A stretch of DNA of 64,000 bases. It comes from Lewinellaceae bacterium (GTDB lineage: Bacteria; Bacteroidota; Bacteroidia; Chitinophagales; Saprospiraceae). The DNA lies in NCBI GenBank assembly GCA_020636075.1, contig JACJYO010000003.1, forward strand, positions 620,001-684,000, in the 5' to 3' direction. A program made the translations under genes and the position numbers. The notes beneath the pieces are model-generated. The model searched no databases, was not told the DNA's origin, and saw nothing but the letters and a program-made list of their open reading frames with translations. Numbering within the stretch: the stretch's first letter is position 1; each line of letters opens with the position of its first letter. Shown piece after piece: positions 42,770-52,994 of the stretch.

Positions 42770-45700
42770 CGGTGGGTTGATATTTGGATGTACGTTTGAG
42801 CTTTTGCGTCTTTTTGTCCAGTACAATTTGCCGCTGCTGTGCTTTGCGGACCTTATGCGTATCAAAAGAAATAACTGCCTGAGTCCCACGCTCCGGAGGC
42901 GTATTGTCTGACAGGTCTTTGGTAACAAATTCCAAATCCAGGTCAAATAAAAGATTGAGTGTAGCGGCCTTATTGTGCAACATTCGAATGCCTTTGGATT
43001 TGCGTAGATGGTCTTTTGTTCGGTTTGTGCGTGCGTGAATACCGGGGCCATTGTCAGTGATCAAACAGTACACGCGGTTATTCTCCAGTTTGTATTCTAT
43101 CACCACAGTCGAGACCTCATCGACGGCGCCGCCGTGGATCGTGGCATTTTCAAGTATAGGTTGTAAAAATAGCGCCGGGAAAGGCAGGTTGGGTGGTATG
43201 GTATCTGTGCCGGTGATCTTGTAGCGGAATTTATCATCGCCATATCGCAGCCGGGCGAGTTCCATGTAGTCGCGGTTGTATTCCAATTCCTGGTCGAAGC
43301 GGATAAAGGTATACTCGGAGAAGTCGAGCGTTTGGCGGAGTAATTGGGTAAACGTGGCGTTATAGATGCTGGCCTGTGTAGGTTGCGGCGGGTAGAAAAA
43401 CCGTTGGAGGGCATTGATGCAATTGCCGATAAAATGTGGGTTGATTTGTGCCTGCAAGGCCATCAGGCGAAACTGTGCGACGGCGAAGGCCATTTCTCGC
43501 AATTGCAAACGCGTCCGGTAGATGCGGTAAAGGCCCAGCCCGATCAGGCTCCAGATCAATAGTGAAAACCAGAAGGTGCTGTACCAGCGCGCGGGCATGA
43601 CGAATGTCCATTCGCCGGGTTGCCAGCTGCGGATGCCCCGCTGGGTTACGGCAGTTACGTTGATCTTGTATTTCCCGGGCGGCATTCGGATGCCGAAGTC
43701 CAGGCCGTTTTTATAGAGGCGGGTGGTATCGGCTTTGCCCTGAAAACCACTGCCGATCCAATTGAGCAGATTGTCGGTGGTAAGCCATTGCAGCGGCGGC
43801 AGCACTTCCGTGATAATGCAGTCGAACAGGAGATTGCCCCGGCTCCTGTAGTCAAGTCCTGCGAAGTCGATTTCAACTAACGAGGCCGTACGTGGGAGGG
43901 TAGTCACTTTACGCAATGATGGATCTTCATCGAGGAAAATTTCTTTGATCTCATCATTTTCCTGGTGGTACCGTACTGCCGTGACAAAAGAAGCAAACTG
44001 CCCGGTAGCCGGAGTTCCTTTCAGCAGTACCCGGGTGAGGCCTGAAGCTGAAGCAGCCCAAAGCGTATCATTTTGTACGTACACTCCCCGAATGTCGTCA
44101 TTGGTCAGTCCATCGTGGTGGTCAAAATGGACTTGGTGCCAGGTATGGGGATCGATCCCAAAAATCCCTTGGTTTGTAGCCAGCCAAAGCCATCCGTTGT
44201 CCTCCTGAAACATCGAATGGATATTCTGGACAGGCGTGGACAGAAAGGCATTGGCTTCGCGCAGTTCGATGATCTTTCCGTTTTCTACCCTTGCTTTAAA
44301 AAGTCCAGACTCTGGTGTGGCAATCCACAGCGTGTTGTTTGCAGCGCCTTGCATGGCAATGATCCGGGTACCCAGGGTTTTAAATTGTTTACCCCAGTTT
44401 GTGCGGAAGGTATCTGCTGTGTTGTAAATGCCTTCGATTCCGCCGGCCCAAATAATTCCTTCCGAGTCTTTAGCCAGTGCTGTGATCCGTTGGTTTATCA
44501 AATGGTCTGAAAGTTTCCGGGTATGGGTATTCAGGCTGGATAAACGAGCCGAAGTACCGAACCAGACTGTCGCGCCATCGCGCAGGATCACTTTGGGGCT
44601 ACCGCCCACGTTGATCGGAACTGTTTTTCTGAGGCTGGTGTGTTGCAAAAAAGCGCCTTCGTCGGTTATTAGCCAGCAGCTGTCTTTGCCTTGTGGGAGA
44701 ATTTGCAGGATGCGGTTGTACCCGTCGACGGCGCCGTATTGTTCAACGGAATGTTTAGTGCCATCGAGTATATTGAGGTTGCCACCGTCGTCGCCGAACA
44801 GGATGCGGCCTCGTGCATCCCGGGAGACTGACACCAGATTATTGGAAGGTAATCCATCTTGTTCCTGCCAGGTTATCGGTGCGTCAATCGGGAGTCCGTA
44901 GATACCATCATCCAGGGTGCAAAACCAGAATGTCCCCTGTGTATCTTCGAACATGTACGTGGTCTTTTTGCCCGGGAGGTATATTTTGGGATTGGAGAGA
45001 TCGCGGTTTTGATTGTCGAAACAGATGGCGCCGTGTTGGGTGGAGCAGACCCAGAAGCGGCCTGAGCGGTCGATTGATATTACACCACTTACATTATAGA
45101 TTGAATCTATCTTCTTAACTCTCTTTTGATTCAATTCAAATAAAATAATTCGATCATCATACGAATATAGGATCCGGTTGCCATTCGAATTAATACCCTT
45201 AATAACACTAGATTTACCAGGGCTCTGTCCTATTGTATAAAATAAAGTTGGTTTATCATTCTTTACTAAAAAAAACGATTTTGTTGCAAATGCATATAAG
45301 TCCTGATCTATTCTAGCAAGATGCGAGACTGCATCTGTAAAATTTAAAACCTTTACAGTCTCATGATTTAAATTATAGATTCGCTTGCTAAACCCCAGAA
45401 ACCAAACACCATCATCTTCGTGAAAATTACAAAAACCCAAATATATATCTATGTCTTTTAGAATAACGTCTTCTTTTTCAGTCATAAACTTATTAAATCG
45501 ACGGTAAGACGGTTTCCTTCTAAAACATGAAATCCATAAGTTCCTTTTAGAATCCTCCCAAATGTTTAATACTTCAGGATCAATTAGTCCCTCATTTGTC
45601 GTAAACTTCCGAAATCTATGACTATCATATTTTACAAGACCTTTGTCAGTACCAAACCATATGTAACCATCACTATCTTGAAATGCTCGATAAATCAGAT

Positions 45701-45833
45701 TCGTAGAAAGTCCTTTGCTCACATTAAAATGTATATACGATGAAGTTTGGGATATCATTGACGACGCAATGAGAACAGCAACTCCAATCATAAAAACAAC
45801 CCTGAAATAACTTTTGAGTGTAGAATTTTCCAT
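42756..45833 (-). CDS. LytS-type sensor histidine kinase with two-component-regulator propeller
   Basis: Hybrid-less sensor of 1025 residues. The signal/anchor is VVFMIGVAVLIASSMISQ; a periplasmic beta-propeller of Reg_prop repeats follows (AFQDSDGYIWFGTDKGLVKY, MFQEDNGWLWLATNQGIFGI, ISIDRSGRFWVCSTQHGAIC), then a Y_Y_Y domain (about 640-740), one membrane helix (FWFSLLIWSLIGLGLYRIY) and a cytoplasmic kinase. The phospho-acceptor His800 is in QINPHFIGNCINAL, and the ATPase has LFLQPILENATIHGG and DNGPGIH. It would phosphorylate the LytTR regulator encoded immediately downstream. The first ~250 codons are strongly AT-rich unlike the rest, so the sensor part looks recombined. ATG 45833 is preferred over TTG 45839. 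Confidence 0.9.
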   Translation of the reverse strand: MENSTLKSYFRVVFMIGVAVLIASSMISQTSSYIHFNVSKGLSTNLIYRAFQDSDGYIWFGTDKGLVKYDSHRFRKFTTNEGLIDPEVLNIWEDSKRNLWISCFRRKPSYRRFNKFMTEKEDVILKDIDIYLGFCNFHEDDGVWFLGFSKRIYNLNHETVKVLNFTDAVSHLARIDQDLYAFATKSFFLVKNDKPTLFYTIGQSPGKSSVIKGINSNGNRILYSYDDRIILFELNQKRVKKIDSIYNVSGVISIDRSGRFWVCSTQHGAICFDNQNRDLSNPKIYLPGKKTTYMFEDTQGTFWFCTLDDGIYGLPIDAPITWQEQDGLPSNNLVSVSRDARGRILFGDDGGNLNILDGTKHSVEQYGAVDGYNRILQILPQGKDSCWLITDEGAFLQHTSLRKTVPINVGGSPKVILRDGATVWFGTSARLSSLNTHTRKLSDHLINQRITALAKDSEGIIWAGGIEGIYNTADTFRTNWGKQFKTLGTRIIAMQGAANNTLWIATPESGLFKARVENGKIIELREANAFLSTPVQNIHSMFQEDNGWLWLATNQGIFGIDPHTWHQVHFDHHDGLTNDDIRGVYVQNDTLWAASASGLTRVLLKGTPATGQFASFVTAVRYHQENDEIKEIFLDEDPSLRKVTTLPRTASLVEIDFAGLDYRSRGNLLFDCIITEVLPPLQWLTTDNLLNWIGSGFQGKADTTRLYKNGLDFGIRMPPGKYKINVTAVTQRGIRSWQPGEWTFVMPARWYSTFWFSLLIWSLIGLGLYRIYRTRLQLREMAFAVAQFRLMALQAQINPHFIGNCINALQRFFYPPQPTQASIYNATFTQLLRQTLDFSEYTFIRFDQELEYNRDYMELARLRYGDDKFRYKITGTDTIPPNLPFPALFLQPILENATIHGGAVDEVSTVVIEYKLENNRVYCLITDNGPGIHARTNRTKDHLRKSKGIRMLHNKAATLNLLFDLDLEFVTKDLSDNTPPERGTQAVISFDTHKVRKAQQRQIVLDKKTQKLKRTSKYQPTDEAD

Positions 45834-48412
45834 TTTCAAACAATGGCTATATACAAGGATAAGCGATCACCTACTGTGCAACACCTCAAAAATGCACTTA
45901 AATTTTGACTTAGTAGATACTAACTTGTAAGTATGTATGCTTCTCGCACAACTATGTTGTTTTTTCCAATAACCATGTAATCATCAGTACTCCTTTGGAC
46001 AATAGGGCTCCAAATTCACATACGATCAAATCTTATACTTGACCCAACTAACTAGCCATCTAGCGCTACATTACAACCCTTGCCATTTCTGTAGAATTAC
46101 TGTTATGGCTACCCTAGACTACTTTCACTTTATTTGAGCGAAAACCCTATTGGGAGTCAATAAAATAGGTTATTCTTGCAGTCTAATCCTTGCAATATCT
46201 AAACCAGGTTAGGGTGATTTAATTTCATATAAGAGCAATTAAGGCATTTAATAGCAATGTTAAGGCAACATGAATTTTATTCCCATTTTTTTAATCGAAA
46301 TATAAATGCCACTACTTACCTTCTTTATATCTCAGCAATTAGCTAAATCAGCATGAAATCGTACTTTAAAAAGGCATTATTAAAACTCCTTAACTATATT
46401 AGATATAACAAGTCTTATTCTCAAGATGGCGAAGACATTGTCCTATTATCTTTTTTCGAAGAACGAAAAAACTACATAGGCTTTTATGTAGATGTTGGTG
46501 CCCATCATCCTGTACGGTTCTCAAATACATTTTTATTCTATAAAAAGGGATGGAGAGGCATAAATATCGACCCAACTCCGAATAGTATGCGTCCATTTAA
46601 ATTCATGAGAAGAAGGGACATTAATCTTGAAGTCGGAATTGGAAATAAGGAAACAGAAATGACTTTTTTCTGCTTTAATGAACCCGCGCTAAATACATTT
46701 GACCAACAAGTTGCCGACTTACGAAGCAAAAATCCAAATTATACCATCCGCAAAACCTTAAATGTCCCTATTAAGCCATTAGCGCAAGTATTAAACGATT
46801 ATTTACCAAGTGATAGTAAGATTGACTTCCTTTCAATTGATGTCGAAGGTCTTGACTTAGAGGTCTTAAAATCAAATGATTGGTCTAAGTTTAGGCCTGA
46901 GTTTCTTTTGGTTGAAGACGTCAATTTCACTATGGAGGATCCCACTTCGTCCGAAATTTATTTGTTTTTAAAGGAAAAAAAATATAAAATCATTTCATCA
47001 CTAAAAAGAACAATAATGTATAAATCTATCCTGTAATTATTTTGATTTAATTCAATTGTTATATTCTATGAAAAACCTGCAAATAATACTCATTTGGATC
47101 TTTATCCAATTATATCCAAATTTAGTTATTAGCCAAAAAGACACTGAATTCTGGTTTGTTGCACCAGAAACATCCCAAGGCTCTATCAACTATGATAGAC
47201 CAGTTGCATTTAGATTCTCTACTTATGACCTCCCTGGAATAGTAAAAATTTCTCAGCCTGCAAATCCGAACTTCCCTATTCAAACCATTTCGATGCCCCC
47301 TAATAGTGCCAGCAAACTTGAACTACCTCCATATTTTGAATTTGTAGAAAACACACCTCCAAATCAGATTTTAAATAAAGGATTTTTAATAGAATCAACA
47401 AGCCCCATTACTGTATATTATGAAGTCATTGGGACCCCTCCAAATAACCCCGAAATTTTTTCCCTGAAAGGTCGAAATGCATTAGGCAAAAGATTTTTCA
47501 TACCATTTCAAAATGTTTTAAACAATACAACAACATTTTCTCCTCAACCGTATGCAGCTTTCGATATAGTCGCAACAGAGGACAACACCCAGATAACTAT
47601 TATCCCCACAAAAAATATCATTGGCGGTACAGCAAATACTCCTAAGGTCGTTAATTTAAATAAAGGGCAATCATTTTCTGGACAAGCTGCAAGCACTATT
47701 GCTAATGAACGGCCTGGGGGAAGCGAAGTAATTGCTGACAAGCCTATTGCTATTACAGTAAAAGATGACTTAGTTGATGGCGGCTCTTACTATGGCAATT
47801 TTTGTCGAGATTTAATTGGAAGTCAAATTGTACCGATAGAAAAAATCGGTACAAAATACGTAGCACAGAAAGGATTTCTCAATGGAAACGAATTTGTTTT
47901 CGTAATAGCTACGGAACCCGGAACTCAGATATATTTCAATGGCATAGATCAAGGCACGTTTGGGAGTGCCGATGTTTTAACCCTGACAATTTCAAGCGGT
48001 AGTCATTTTATTGAGTCGAATAATCCAATCTATGTATTTCAAATGACTGGGATTGGATGTGAATTAGGTGGTGAAATACTTCCTGCACTTGACTGTTCAG
48101 GTTCAAAATCAATACGTTTTGTTCGAACTACAGATGAATCGTTTTATCTTTTTGTTGTAACAAAGCAAGGATACGAAGATGGATTTCTATTAAATAATAA
48201 TAGTAATTTAATTCCATCCAATATTTTCCAAACAGTTCCTGGTTCTAATGGGCAGTATGTCGCTGCTATTCTCCCAATCAATAATAGTCAGATACCTGCA
48301 GGCCAATCAGCTATTGTTGAAAACACTTTAGGTGATTTTCAGATGGGATTTTTAAATGGTGGAAATGTAACTGGATGCCGTTTTGGATATTTTTCAGATT
48401 TTGGAAATTTCA
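45080..48412. other. AT-rich block with ends inside two genes
   Basis: By hand count, G+C is 18/60 at 45121-45180 and 14/60 at 48181-48240, but 32/60 at 44881-44940 and 40/60 at 48481-48540. The changes fall near 45080, about codon 251 of the sensor kinase, and near 48412, about codon 448 of the type IX cargo. The block includes the FkbM gene and the divergent promoter region 45834-46352, where I see no other feature. No repeats or integrase mark the ends. Boundaries are judged by eye. Confidence 0.75.
46353..47036 (+). CDS. FkbM-family methyltransferase
   Basis: SAM-dependent methyltransferase of 227 residues, FkbM type. SAM-binding segments are FYVDVGAHHPVRFSNTFLFY (motif I) and WRGINIDPTPNSMRPF with the ribose-binding acidic residue; IDFLSIDVEGLDLEVLKSN is the signature SIDVEG segment. 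In Bacteroidota such genes often sit in polysaccharide or glycan clusters and methylate sugar hydroxyls; no such cluster adjoins it here, so the target is open. The gene lies wholly in the AT-rich block and differs in base composition from the genome at large, which suggests horizontal origin. It precedes the IgGFc-like cargo by 31 bases on the same strand; modification of that cargo is possible but inferred. Confidence 0.9.
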   Translation: MKSYFKKALLKLLNYIRYNKSYSQDGEDIVLLSFFEERKNYIGFYVDVGAHHPVRFSNTFLFYKKGWRGINIDPTPNSMRPFKFMRRRDINLEVGIGNKETEMTFFCFNEPALNTFDQQVADLRSKNPNYTIRKTLNVPIKPLAQVLNDYLPSDSKIDFLSIDVEGLDLEVLKSNDWSKFRPEFLLVEDVNFTMEDPTSSEIYLFLKEKKYKIISSLKRTIMYKSIL

Positions 48413-50484
48413 TCCCCCAACAAACCCAACTCACCCTCTGCCCAAATACCCCGATCACCATCAACGGCCAAGAGATCTCCCAGCCGACAACCCTGTACGA
48501 CACCATTCCCGGGGTGCAGGGCTGCGACACCCTGGTCACCTATACCGTAACGCTGGCGCCGTACGACCTGATCACCCGAATTGAAAACGTGCAATGTGTT
48601 AACGGGCAGATCAACCTGGAATATACCATCTGTAATCAAGGCAGTGCTGGCTTACCGCCGGTTACTTTAGTTGCGTTTTATGATGGCGATCCAACGCAGG
48701 GGCCCGCTACCTATTTGGGAAGTATCAATATACAAACTTCGGGGGCCGATAGTTGCCGGACTGAGGTATTGCTGGATGCCGGCACACCGCTCGGACTAAC
48801 CAATGGCATGACACTCTACGCCGTGGTCAATGACGACGGCTCCCTGCCTACACCGTTTTCGCTGAATAGTTTTCCGGTAACCGATATCGAGGAATGTAAC
48901 TATGCCAATAATTTCGACAGCACGTTGATCCAATTACCATCCAGCCCTACCCTTGATCTTGGTCCTATCATTATTCTTTGCCAGGACAGCACCGTCGTCT
49001 TAGATGCCGGCCCGGGGTTTGTCAGCTACCTCTGGCAGGATGGAAGCCCATCCCAAACGTTCGCCGCTTCGACGACTGGCGCCTATTGGGTTGAAGCAAC
49101 CGACTCCTGCGGGTTTATACAGCGCGATTCTGTATTGATATCCCCCAGTCTGCTGGCAGACGTCAAACTACCCGATACCGTACTTTGCGCCGGCCAGACG
49201 TACACCCTTTCTGTCACAGGGTTCGACAACTACAGCTGGGCGCCGCCTGCCGGACTGAGTTGCACAGATTGCCCAACGGTGAATATCCAACCCGCCGCCA
49301 CTACCACATATACCCTGCTGGCAAGCACTACCGACGGTTGTATCCTGAAAGACACGTTTACCGTCACCATTTTACCCTTAACGATCATTTCCGACACCCT
49401 GGAGTTTTGTCCCGGCGAAACCATCACCGTTGGCGGGCAGCTATACACAGAACCAACGACTGTGTTGGACACGATTCCCGATCCTAACGGTTGCCCGCTG
49501 GTGCTGGAATATGTGCTGCGCTATGCAACCACGCCCAATGCAACAATTTCCATCGATTGTATTGAAGACATCAATATCGCTACCCTGGCCGGCACCGGAG
49601 CAGTGCCAGTCGATTACGACCTGCCCATCGCCACGACTACCTGCCCCTGCCCGGGCGTGTCGCTTACATTAACGGAAGGCCTGCCTTCAGGCAGTCTGTT
49701 CCCGGTGGCTAAAACCAAAGTTTGCTATGAAGCCCGCGACAGCTGTGGCACGGTAGACAGTTGCTGCTTTACGGTCATCGTCCGGGAAGCACTGCCCTGC
49801 GATGTGAAAGAAATCGGCTGCATGCGCTGGGAATTATTGCGCATCACACAAAATGCGGCGAAGGAACGGACGTACCGAATCCGGGCAATAAACAAATGTT
49901 CGGATCCCATGATCTACACCGCCTTTGAATTGCCTGACGGAACCAAGGCAGTGAAACCGGCTGACAATACGATGTACATCACACCGGACGGGCGGGATTA
50001 TCAGGTGCGCAACCCCAACTTTTCGCCCTTTTACTCCATCCGCTTTAAATCGCTGAGCGACAGCATTGCCAATGGGGAATCTGATATTTTCGAATATACC
50101 CTGCCACCGCAATCCGAGCCGGATTACATCCATGTAACCGCCCGGCTGGCGCCGCAGCAATTTTTTGAAGCATACCTGAATACGTTCAACTGCCCGGTCC
50201 AGCCCGAATCGAAGCCGGCGGCGGTTTCCGGCTTGGGACTGCGGGTTTTCCCCAATCCGACTTCGGGAACTTTGTTTGCTGATTTATCCGATTTCAAAGG
50301 ACAGGAAGTTAAACTCCGGGTTTTTGAGGCTCGTGGTCAATTGATAAAGCAACTGGACCTCGTTGCCGATACAACTCCGCAGGAGATTCAACTATCCCGG
50401 GATTTACCTTCCGGGCTCTATATTTTAGCAGTGGAAACACGAAATGGCGAACGACAGGTGGTGCGTTTTGCACTCCAGCGGTAA
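47068..50484 (+). CDS. Large secreted cargo with IgGFc-binding-like N-terminal domain and type IX sorting domain
   Basis: Secreted protein of 1138 residues. Signal segment IILIWIFIQLYPNLVIS; the ATG at 47068 exposes it. Residues ~25-450 match the IgGFc-binding N-terminal domain of Bacteroidota surface proteins (KDTEFWFVAPETSQ, AFDIVATEDNTQITIIP, GGSEVIADKPIAITVKDDLV). Next come Ig-like and PKD-like modules with paired cysteines (LCPNTPITINGQE, FCPGETITVGGQLYTEPTTV) and an HYR-like region. The last ~80 residues are a type A sorting domain (LRVFPNPTSGTLFADL, LRVFEARGQLIKQL, LPSGLYILAVETRNGE). It is predicted to be exported by the type IX system and attached by PorU, perhaps as adhesin. The 5' part up to codon ~448 is AT-rich; the 3' part is GC-rich. 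A terminator hairpin follows. Confidence 0.87.
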   Translation: MKNLQIILIWIFIQLYPNLVISQKDTEFWFVAPETSQGSINYDRPVAFRFSTYDLPGIVKISQPANPNFPIQTISMPPNSASKLELPPYFEFVENTPPNQILNKGFLIESTSPITVYYEVIGTPPNNPEIFSLKGRNALGKRFFIPFQNVLNNTTTFSPQPYAAFDIVATEDNTQITIIPTKNIIGGTANTPKVVNLNKGQSFSGQAASTIANERPGGSEVIADKPIAITVKDDLVDGGSYYGNFCRDLIGSQIVPIEKIGTKYVAQKGFLNGNEFVFVIATEPGTQIYFNGIDQGTFGSADVLTLTISSGSHFIESNNPIYVFQMTGIGCELGGEILPALDCSGSKSIRFVRTTDESFYLFVVTKQGYEDGFLLNNNSNLIPSNIFQTVPGSNGQYVAAILPINNSQIPAGQSAIVENTLGDFQMGFLNGGNVTGCRFGYFSDFGNFIPQQTQLTLCPNTPITINGQEISQPTTLYDTIPGVQGCDTLVTYTVTLAPYDLITRIENVQCVNGQINLEYTICNQGSAGLPPVTLVAFYDGDPTQGPATYLGSINIQTSGADSCRTEVLLDAGTPLGLTNGMTLYAVVNDDGSLPTPFSLNSFPVTDIEECNYANNFDSTLIQLPSSPTLDLGPIIILCQDSTVVLDAGPGFVSYLWQDGSPSQTFAASTTGAYWVEATDSCGFIQRDSVLISPSLLADVKLPDTVLCAGQTYTLSVTGFDNYSWAPPAGLSCTDCPTVNIQPAATTTYTLLASTTDGCILKDTFTVTILPLTIISDTLEFCPGETITVGGQLYTEPTTVLDTIPDPNGCPLVLEYVLRYATTPNATISIDCIEDINIATLAGTGAVPVDYDLPIATTTCPCPGVSLTLTEGLPSGSLFPVAKTKVCYEARDSCGTVDSCCFTVIVREALPCDVKEIGCMRWELLRITQNAAKERTYRIRAINKCSDPMIYTAFELPDGTKAVKPADNTMYITPDGRDYQVRNPNFSPFYSIRFKSLSDSIANGESDIFEYTLPPQSEPDYIHVTARLAPQQFFEAYLNTFNCPVQPESKPAAVSGLGLRVFPNPTSGTLFADLSDFKGQEVKLRVFEARGQLIKQLDLVADTTPQEIQLSRDLPSGLYILAVETRNGERQVVRFALQR

Positions 50485-50492
50485 TTGGTTTA

Positions 50493-50547
50493 GAACTTGT
50501 CCGGGTTTTCAAGTGAAACCGTAGAGCATGAAAACCTGGACAAGTTC
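50493..50547. terminator. Bidirectional hairpin between convergent genes
   Basis: GAACTTGTCCGGGTTTTCA at 50493-50511 pairs with TGAAAACCTGGACAAGTTC at 50529-50547 (19 bases, one mismatch) with a 17-base loop. It lies between the convergent cargo and MacB-like genes. The arm resembles sequence near 30706, so it may itself be a repeat unit. Confidence 0.7.
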
Positions 50548-50600
50548 CTGGGCAATTTGGAACAATTGCCGGCGAATCCCGAAAATTTTGAAGCGATCAT

Positions 50601-52994
50601 CTACTCGTTTTTCAACGACTGGGCCGGATTCGTCAGCGCCGTTTTCAAACTCTGCGCGCCCACGGTGAGCGAGGCCAATACCACGGTAGCCAACCCGGCA
50701 AGCACAAACACCCACCAGGGCATAGCAATGCGGTAGGCAAAATCTTCCAGCCAGCGGTTTGTAAACCACCAACTCAAAGGTGCGGCGATCAGAAAAGCGA
50801 TAAAAACGAGTTTCAAAAAATCCTTCGCCAGCAAGCCGATCACGGAAGCGACTGAGGCGCCCAGCACTTTGCGAATACCAATTTCCTTGGTCCGGTGCTG
50901 TGCCGCAAACGTAGCCAGCCCAAGCAAACCCAGGCAGGAAATGAGCACGGCCAACCCGGCGAAAAAGTTGAACAGCGTACCGACGCGGGCTTCGGTTTTG
51001 TACAGGTTGTCGTACGTTTCATCCAGAAACGCGTATTTGAACACTTGCCCCGGACTCAGTTTTTCAAAAACAGCCTTCGCGGATGCGATTGCCTCGGGCG
51101 TCTCGCGGCCTTTTGTTTTCAGGTAAAAAACATTGCTCCAGGCCGGTTGCTGGTAAATGATCAGCGGTTCGATGGCGTCGTGCAGGGAGCGAAAGTGAAA
51201 ATCGCGAACCACACCCGCGATCAGACCTTTGGTGCCGTTGAAGTCCACCCATTTGCCGGCTGCGCCCTCCGTTAGGCCCATGGCTCGGGTGGCACTTTCG
51301 TTCAGGATAAACGACGTGGTATCCCAGCCGTTCAACGCCTCACGAAACCAGCGCCCTTCCTTCAGTTCGAGTCCAAAAAAATCCCGGACATCCGTGTCGG
51401 CGCCAAACATCCAGATCGGCATTTCCTTGCCTTCCGGCCGGCCTTCCCAGTCAATGCCGCCGTTCATAGCGCCGAGTTCAACCAGATTGTTGTCGCTCAT
51501 AGTGACCGCCGCCACACCGGGTTTGCCCTGAAGCGCAGTTTTGATCACCTGGGGCTTGGAATCGCTGCCGTAAAAATTCACCGCAAAAATGTTTTCCCGT
51601 TCGTAGCCCAGTTTCGCTTCGCGCAAAAAAGTCATTTGCCGGGAAATGACCAGCGCGCCGATGATGAGCGCCAGCGAAAACACAAACTGTCCGGTTACCA
51701 GAGTTTTGCGCAGCAACGTAGCGGAATTTTTCCCCGCCGACCCGATCCTGAAAATCTGGCCTTTCAACACCGCAGCCGGGTTGAAGCGGGTGAGCAGCAG
51801 TGCCGGATAAATGCCGGCGAGTAAAAGCGCCAGTACTGCTGTGCCGCCAATAATGCGCAGGGTATTGATTTGCAGCAGTTGTGCGGAATTGAAGTTTTTT
51901 CCCGAAAGCTCATTGAACAGCGGCAAAATGGCCTGCGCGATCAGGATGCCCAGGAACGTGGCAATAGCGATCAGCAGCGCCGATTCGGTCAAAAACTGGG
52001 CGAACAATTCACCGCGTCCGGCGCCGATGGTTTTACGCACGCCCACTTCCTTGGCCCGGGTGGAGGCGCGGGCGGTGGCTAGGTTGACGTAGTTGATACA
52101 GGCGATGCTCAGGATCAACAACCCGATCAGGCCAAACAGGGCAATGGTTTTTCGGTCGCCTTTGTTGGTGCTCCACCAGGGCAGCATGTCCGAATCAAGG
52201 TAGACCTGATGCAGGGGTTGCAGGGCATACCAGGTTGCGTCGTCGCGGTCTTTGCGGTGGCGTGCGCCGATCTTGGTCAAGGTGCGGGCCAGTTGGGCGC
52301 GGTCGGCTTCCGGGCGCACCAGGAGCCAGGTGGTATAATTCATCATGCCCCAGTGGAAGGCCTGCTCCGGGTTTCGAACGTACTGGTTGGCCACCGGTTC
52401 CCAGGGCAGGATGCAGGAGAATTGGATGCTCGAGTTGGAAGGCGGATCTTTCATAATTCCGGTTACTACCAGGTCGATTTTGTTTTCAAAGCGCAGCGAC
52501 TTGCCCAGCGGATCGGCGTCGGCAAAAAAGCGGCGCGCTTGTGATTCGGTCAACAGGATGCCATTCGGTGTTTGCAGCGGCGTACTGCCGTCGGAACGGA
52601 CCAGCGGGAAATCAAATACTTCGAAAAATGCATTGTCGACGATGAGGGCATTTTCTGCTTCCAGAATGGCGGCGCCCAGTTGAAATGTGGCATTGCCAAA
52701 ACGCCAAACTCGCACGGCCTCCTGAACCTCCGGCGCTTCCGCCTTGGCTGCGGGTGCAAGCCCGGCCGCCGTGACGCCCGACCATTCGCGGTTGCCACCA
52801 AATTCCCAGTTGGTCAGCACCCGCACAATGTTTTTTCCCTGGTGGTGCATACGGTCGAAGGTCAGTTCGTCCTGCACCCAAAGCAGGACGAGCATGGCCG
52901 CCGCCATTCCGGTAGCAAGCCCAAGCAGATTAATGCCGGAGTAAATTCGGTCGCGCCGGAGGGCGCGCAGGCTGAAGTAGAGGTGGCGCAGCAT
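50601..52994 (-). CDS. MacB/FtsX-like ABC transporter permease
   Basis: Membrane protein of 797 residues with the double MacB_PCD/FtsX layout of Bacteroidota: first helix in YSGINLLGLATGMAAAMLVL, a periplasmic core (about 45-240), three helices with IGLLILSIACINYVNLATAR and TKEVGVRKTIGAGRGEL-like motifs, a second periplasmic core (about 430-620), and three final helices with FFAGLAVLISCLGLLGLATF, RTKEIGIRKVLGAS and FVLAGLATVVLASL. Such permeases work mechanically on periplasmic substrates with a separate ATPase; none is encoded next to it. The start at 52994 (MLRHLYFSLRALRRDRIY) is the typical N-terminus; a 21-codon upstream extension is not. It converges with the large cargo gene and is divergent from the SDR gene 267 bases away, where I see no feature beyond likely promoters. 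Confidence 0.9.
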   Translation of the reverse strand: MLRHLYFSLRALRRDRIYSGINLLGLATGMAAAMLVLLWVQDELTFDRMHHQGKNIVRVLTNWEFGGNREWSGVTAAGLAPAAKAEAPEVQEAVRVWRFGNATFQLGAAILEAENALIVDNAFFEVFDFPLVRSDGSTPLQTPNGILLTESQARRFFADADPLGKSLRFENKIDLVVTGIMKDPPSNSSIQFSCILPWEPVANQYVRNPEQAFHWGMMNYTTWLLVRPEADRAQLARTLTKIGARHRKDRDDATWYALQPLHQVYLDSDMLPWWSTNKGDRKTIALFGLIGLLILSIACINYVNLATARASTRAKEVGVRKTIGAGRGELFAQFLTESALLIAIATFLGILIAQAILPLFNELSGKNFNSAQLLQINTLRIIGGTAVLALLLAGIYPALLLTRFNPAAVLKGQIFRIGSAGKNSATLLRKTLVTGQFVFSLALIIGALVISRQMTFLREAKLGYERENIFAVNFYGSDSKPQVIKTALQGKPGVAAVTMSDNNLVELGAMNGGIDWEGRPEGKEMPIWMFGADTDVRDFFGLELKEGRWFREALNGWDTTSFILNESATRAMGLTEGAAGKWVDFNGTKGLIAGVVRDFHFRSLHDAIEPLIIYQQPAWSNVFYLKTKGRETPEAIASAKAVFEKLSPGQVFKYAFLDETYDNLYKTEARVGTLFNFFAGLAVLISCLGLLGLATFAAQHRTKEIGIRKVLGASVASVIGLLAKDFLKLVFIAFLIAAPLSWWFTNRWLEDFAYRIAMPWWVFVLAGLATVVLASLTVGAQSLKTALTNPAQSLKNE

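Noticed and set aside
42770..43051. Upstream extension of the LytTR regulator by 94 codons
   Set aside because: The extension lies over the kinase C-terminus in another frame and lacks homology; the receiver domain starts at 42769.
45834..46352. tRNA, small RNA or small gene in the AT-rich gap
   Set aside because: No cloverleaf, no terminator and no open frame with a convincing start was seen; it is treated as promoter sequence only.
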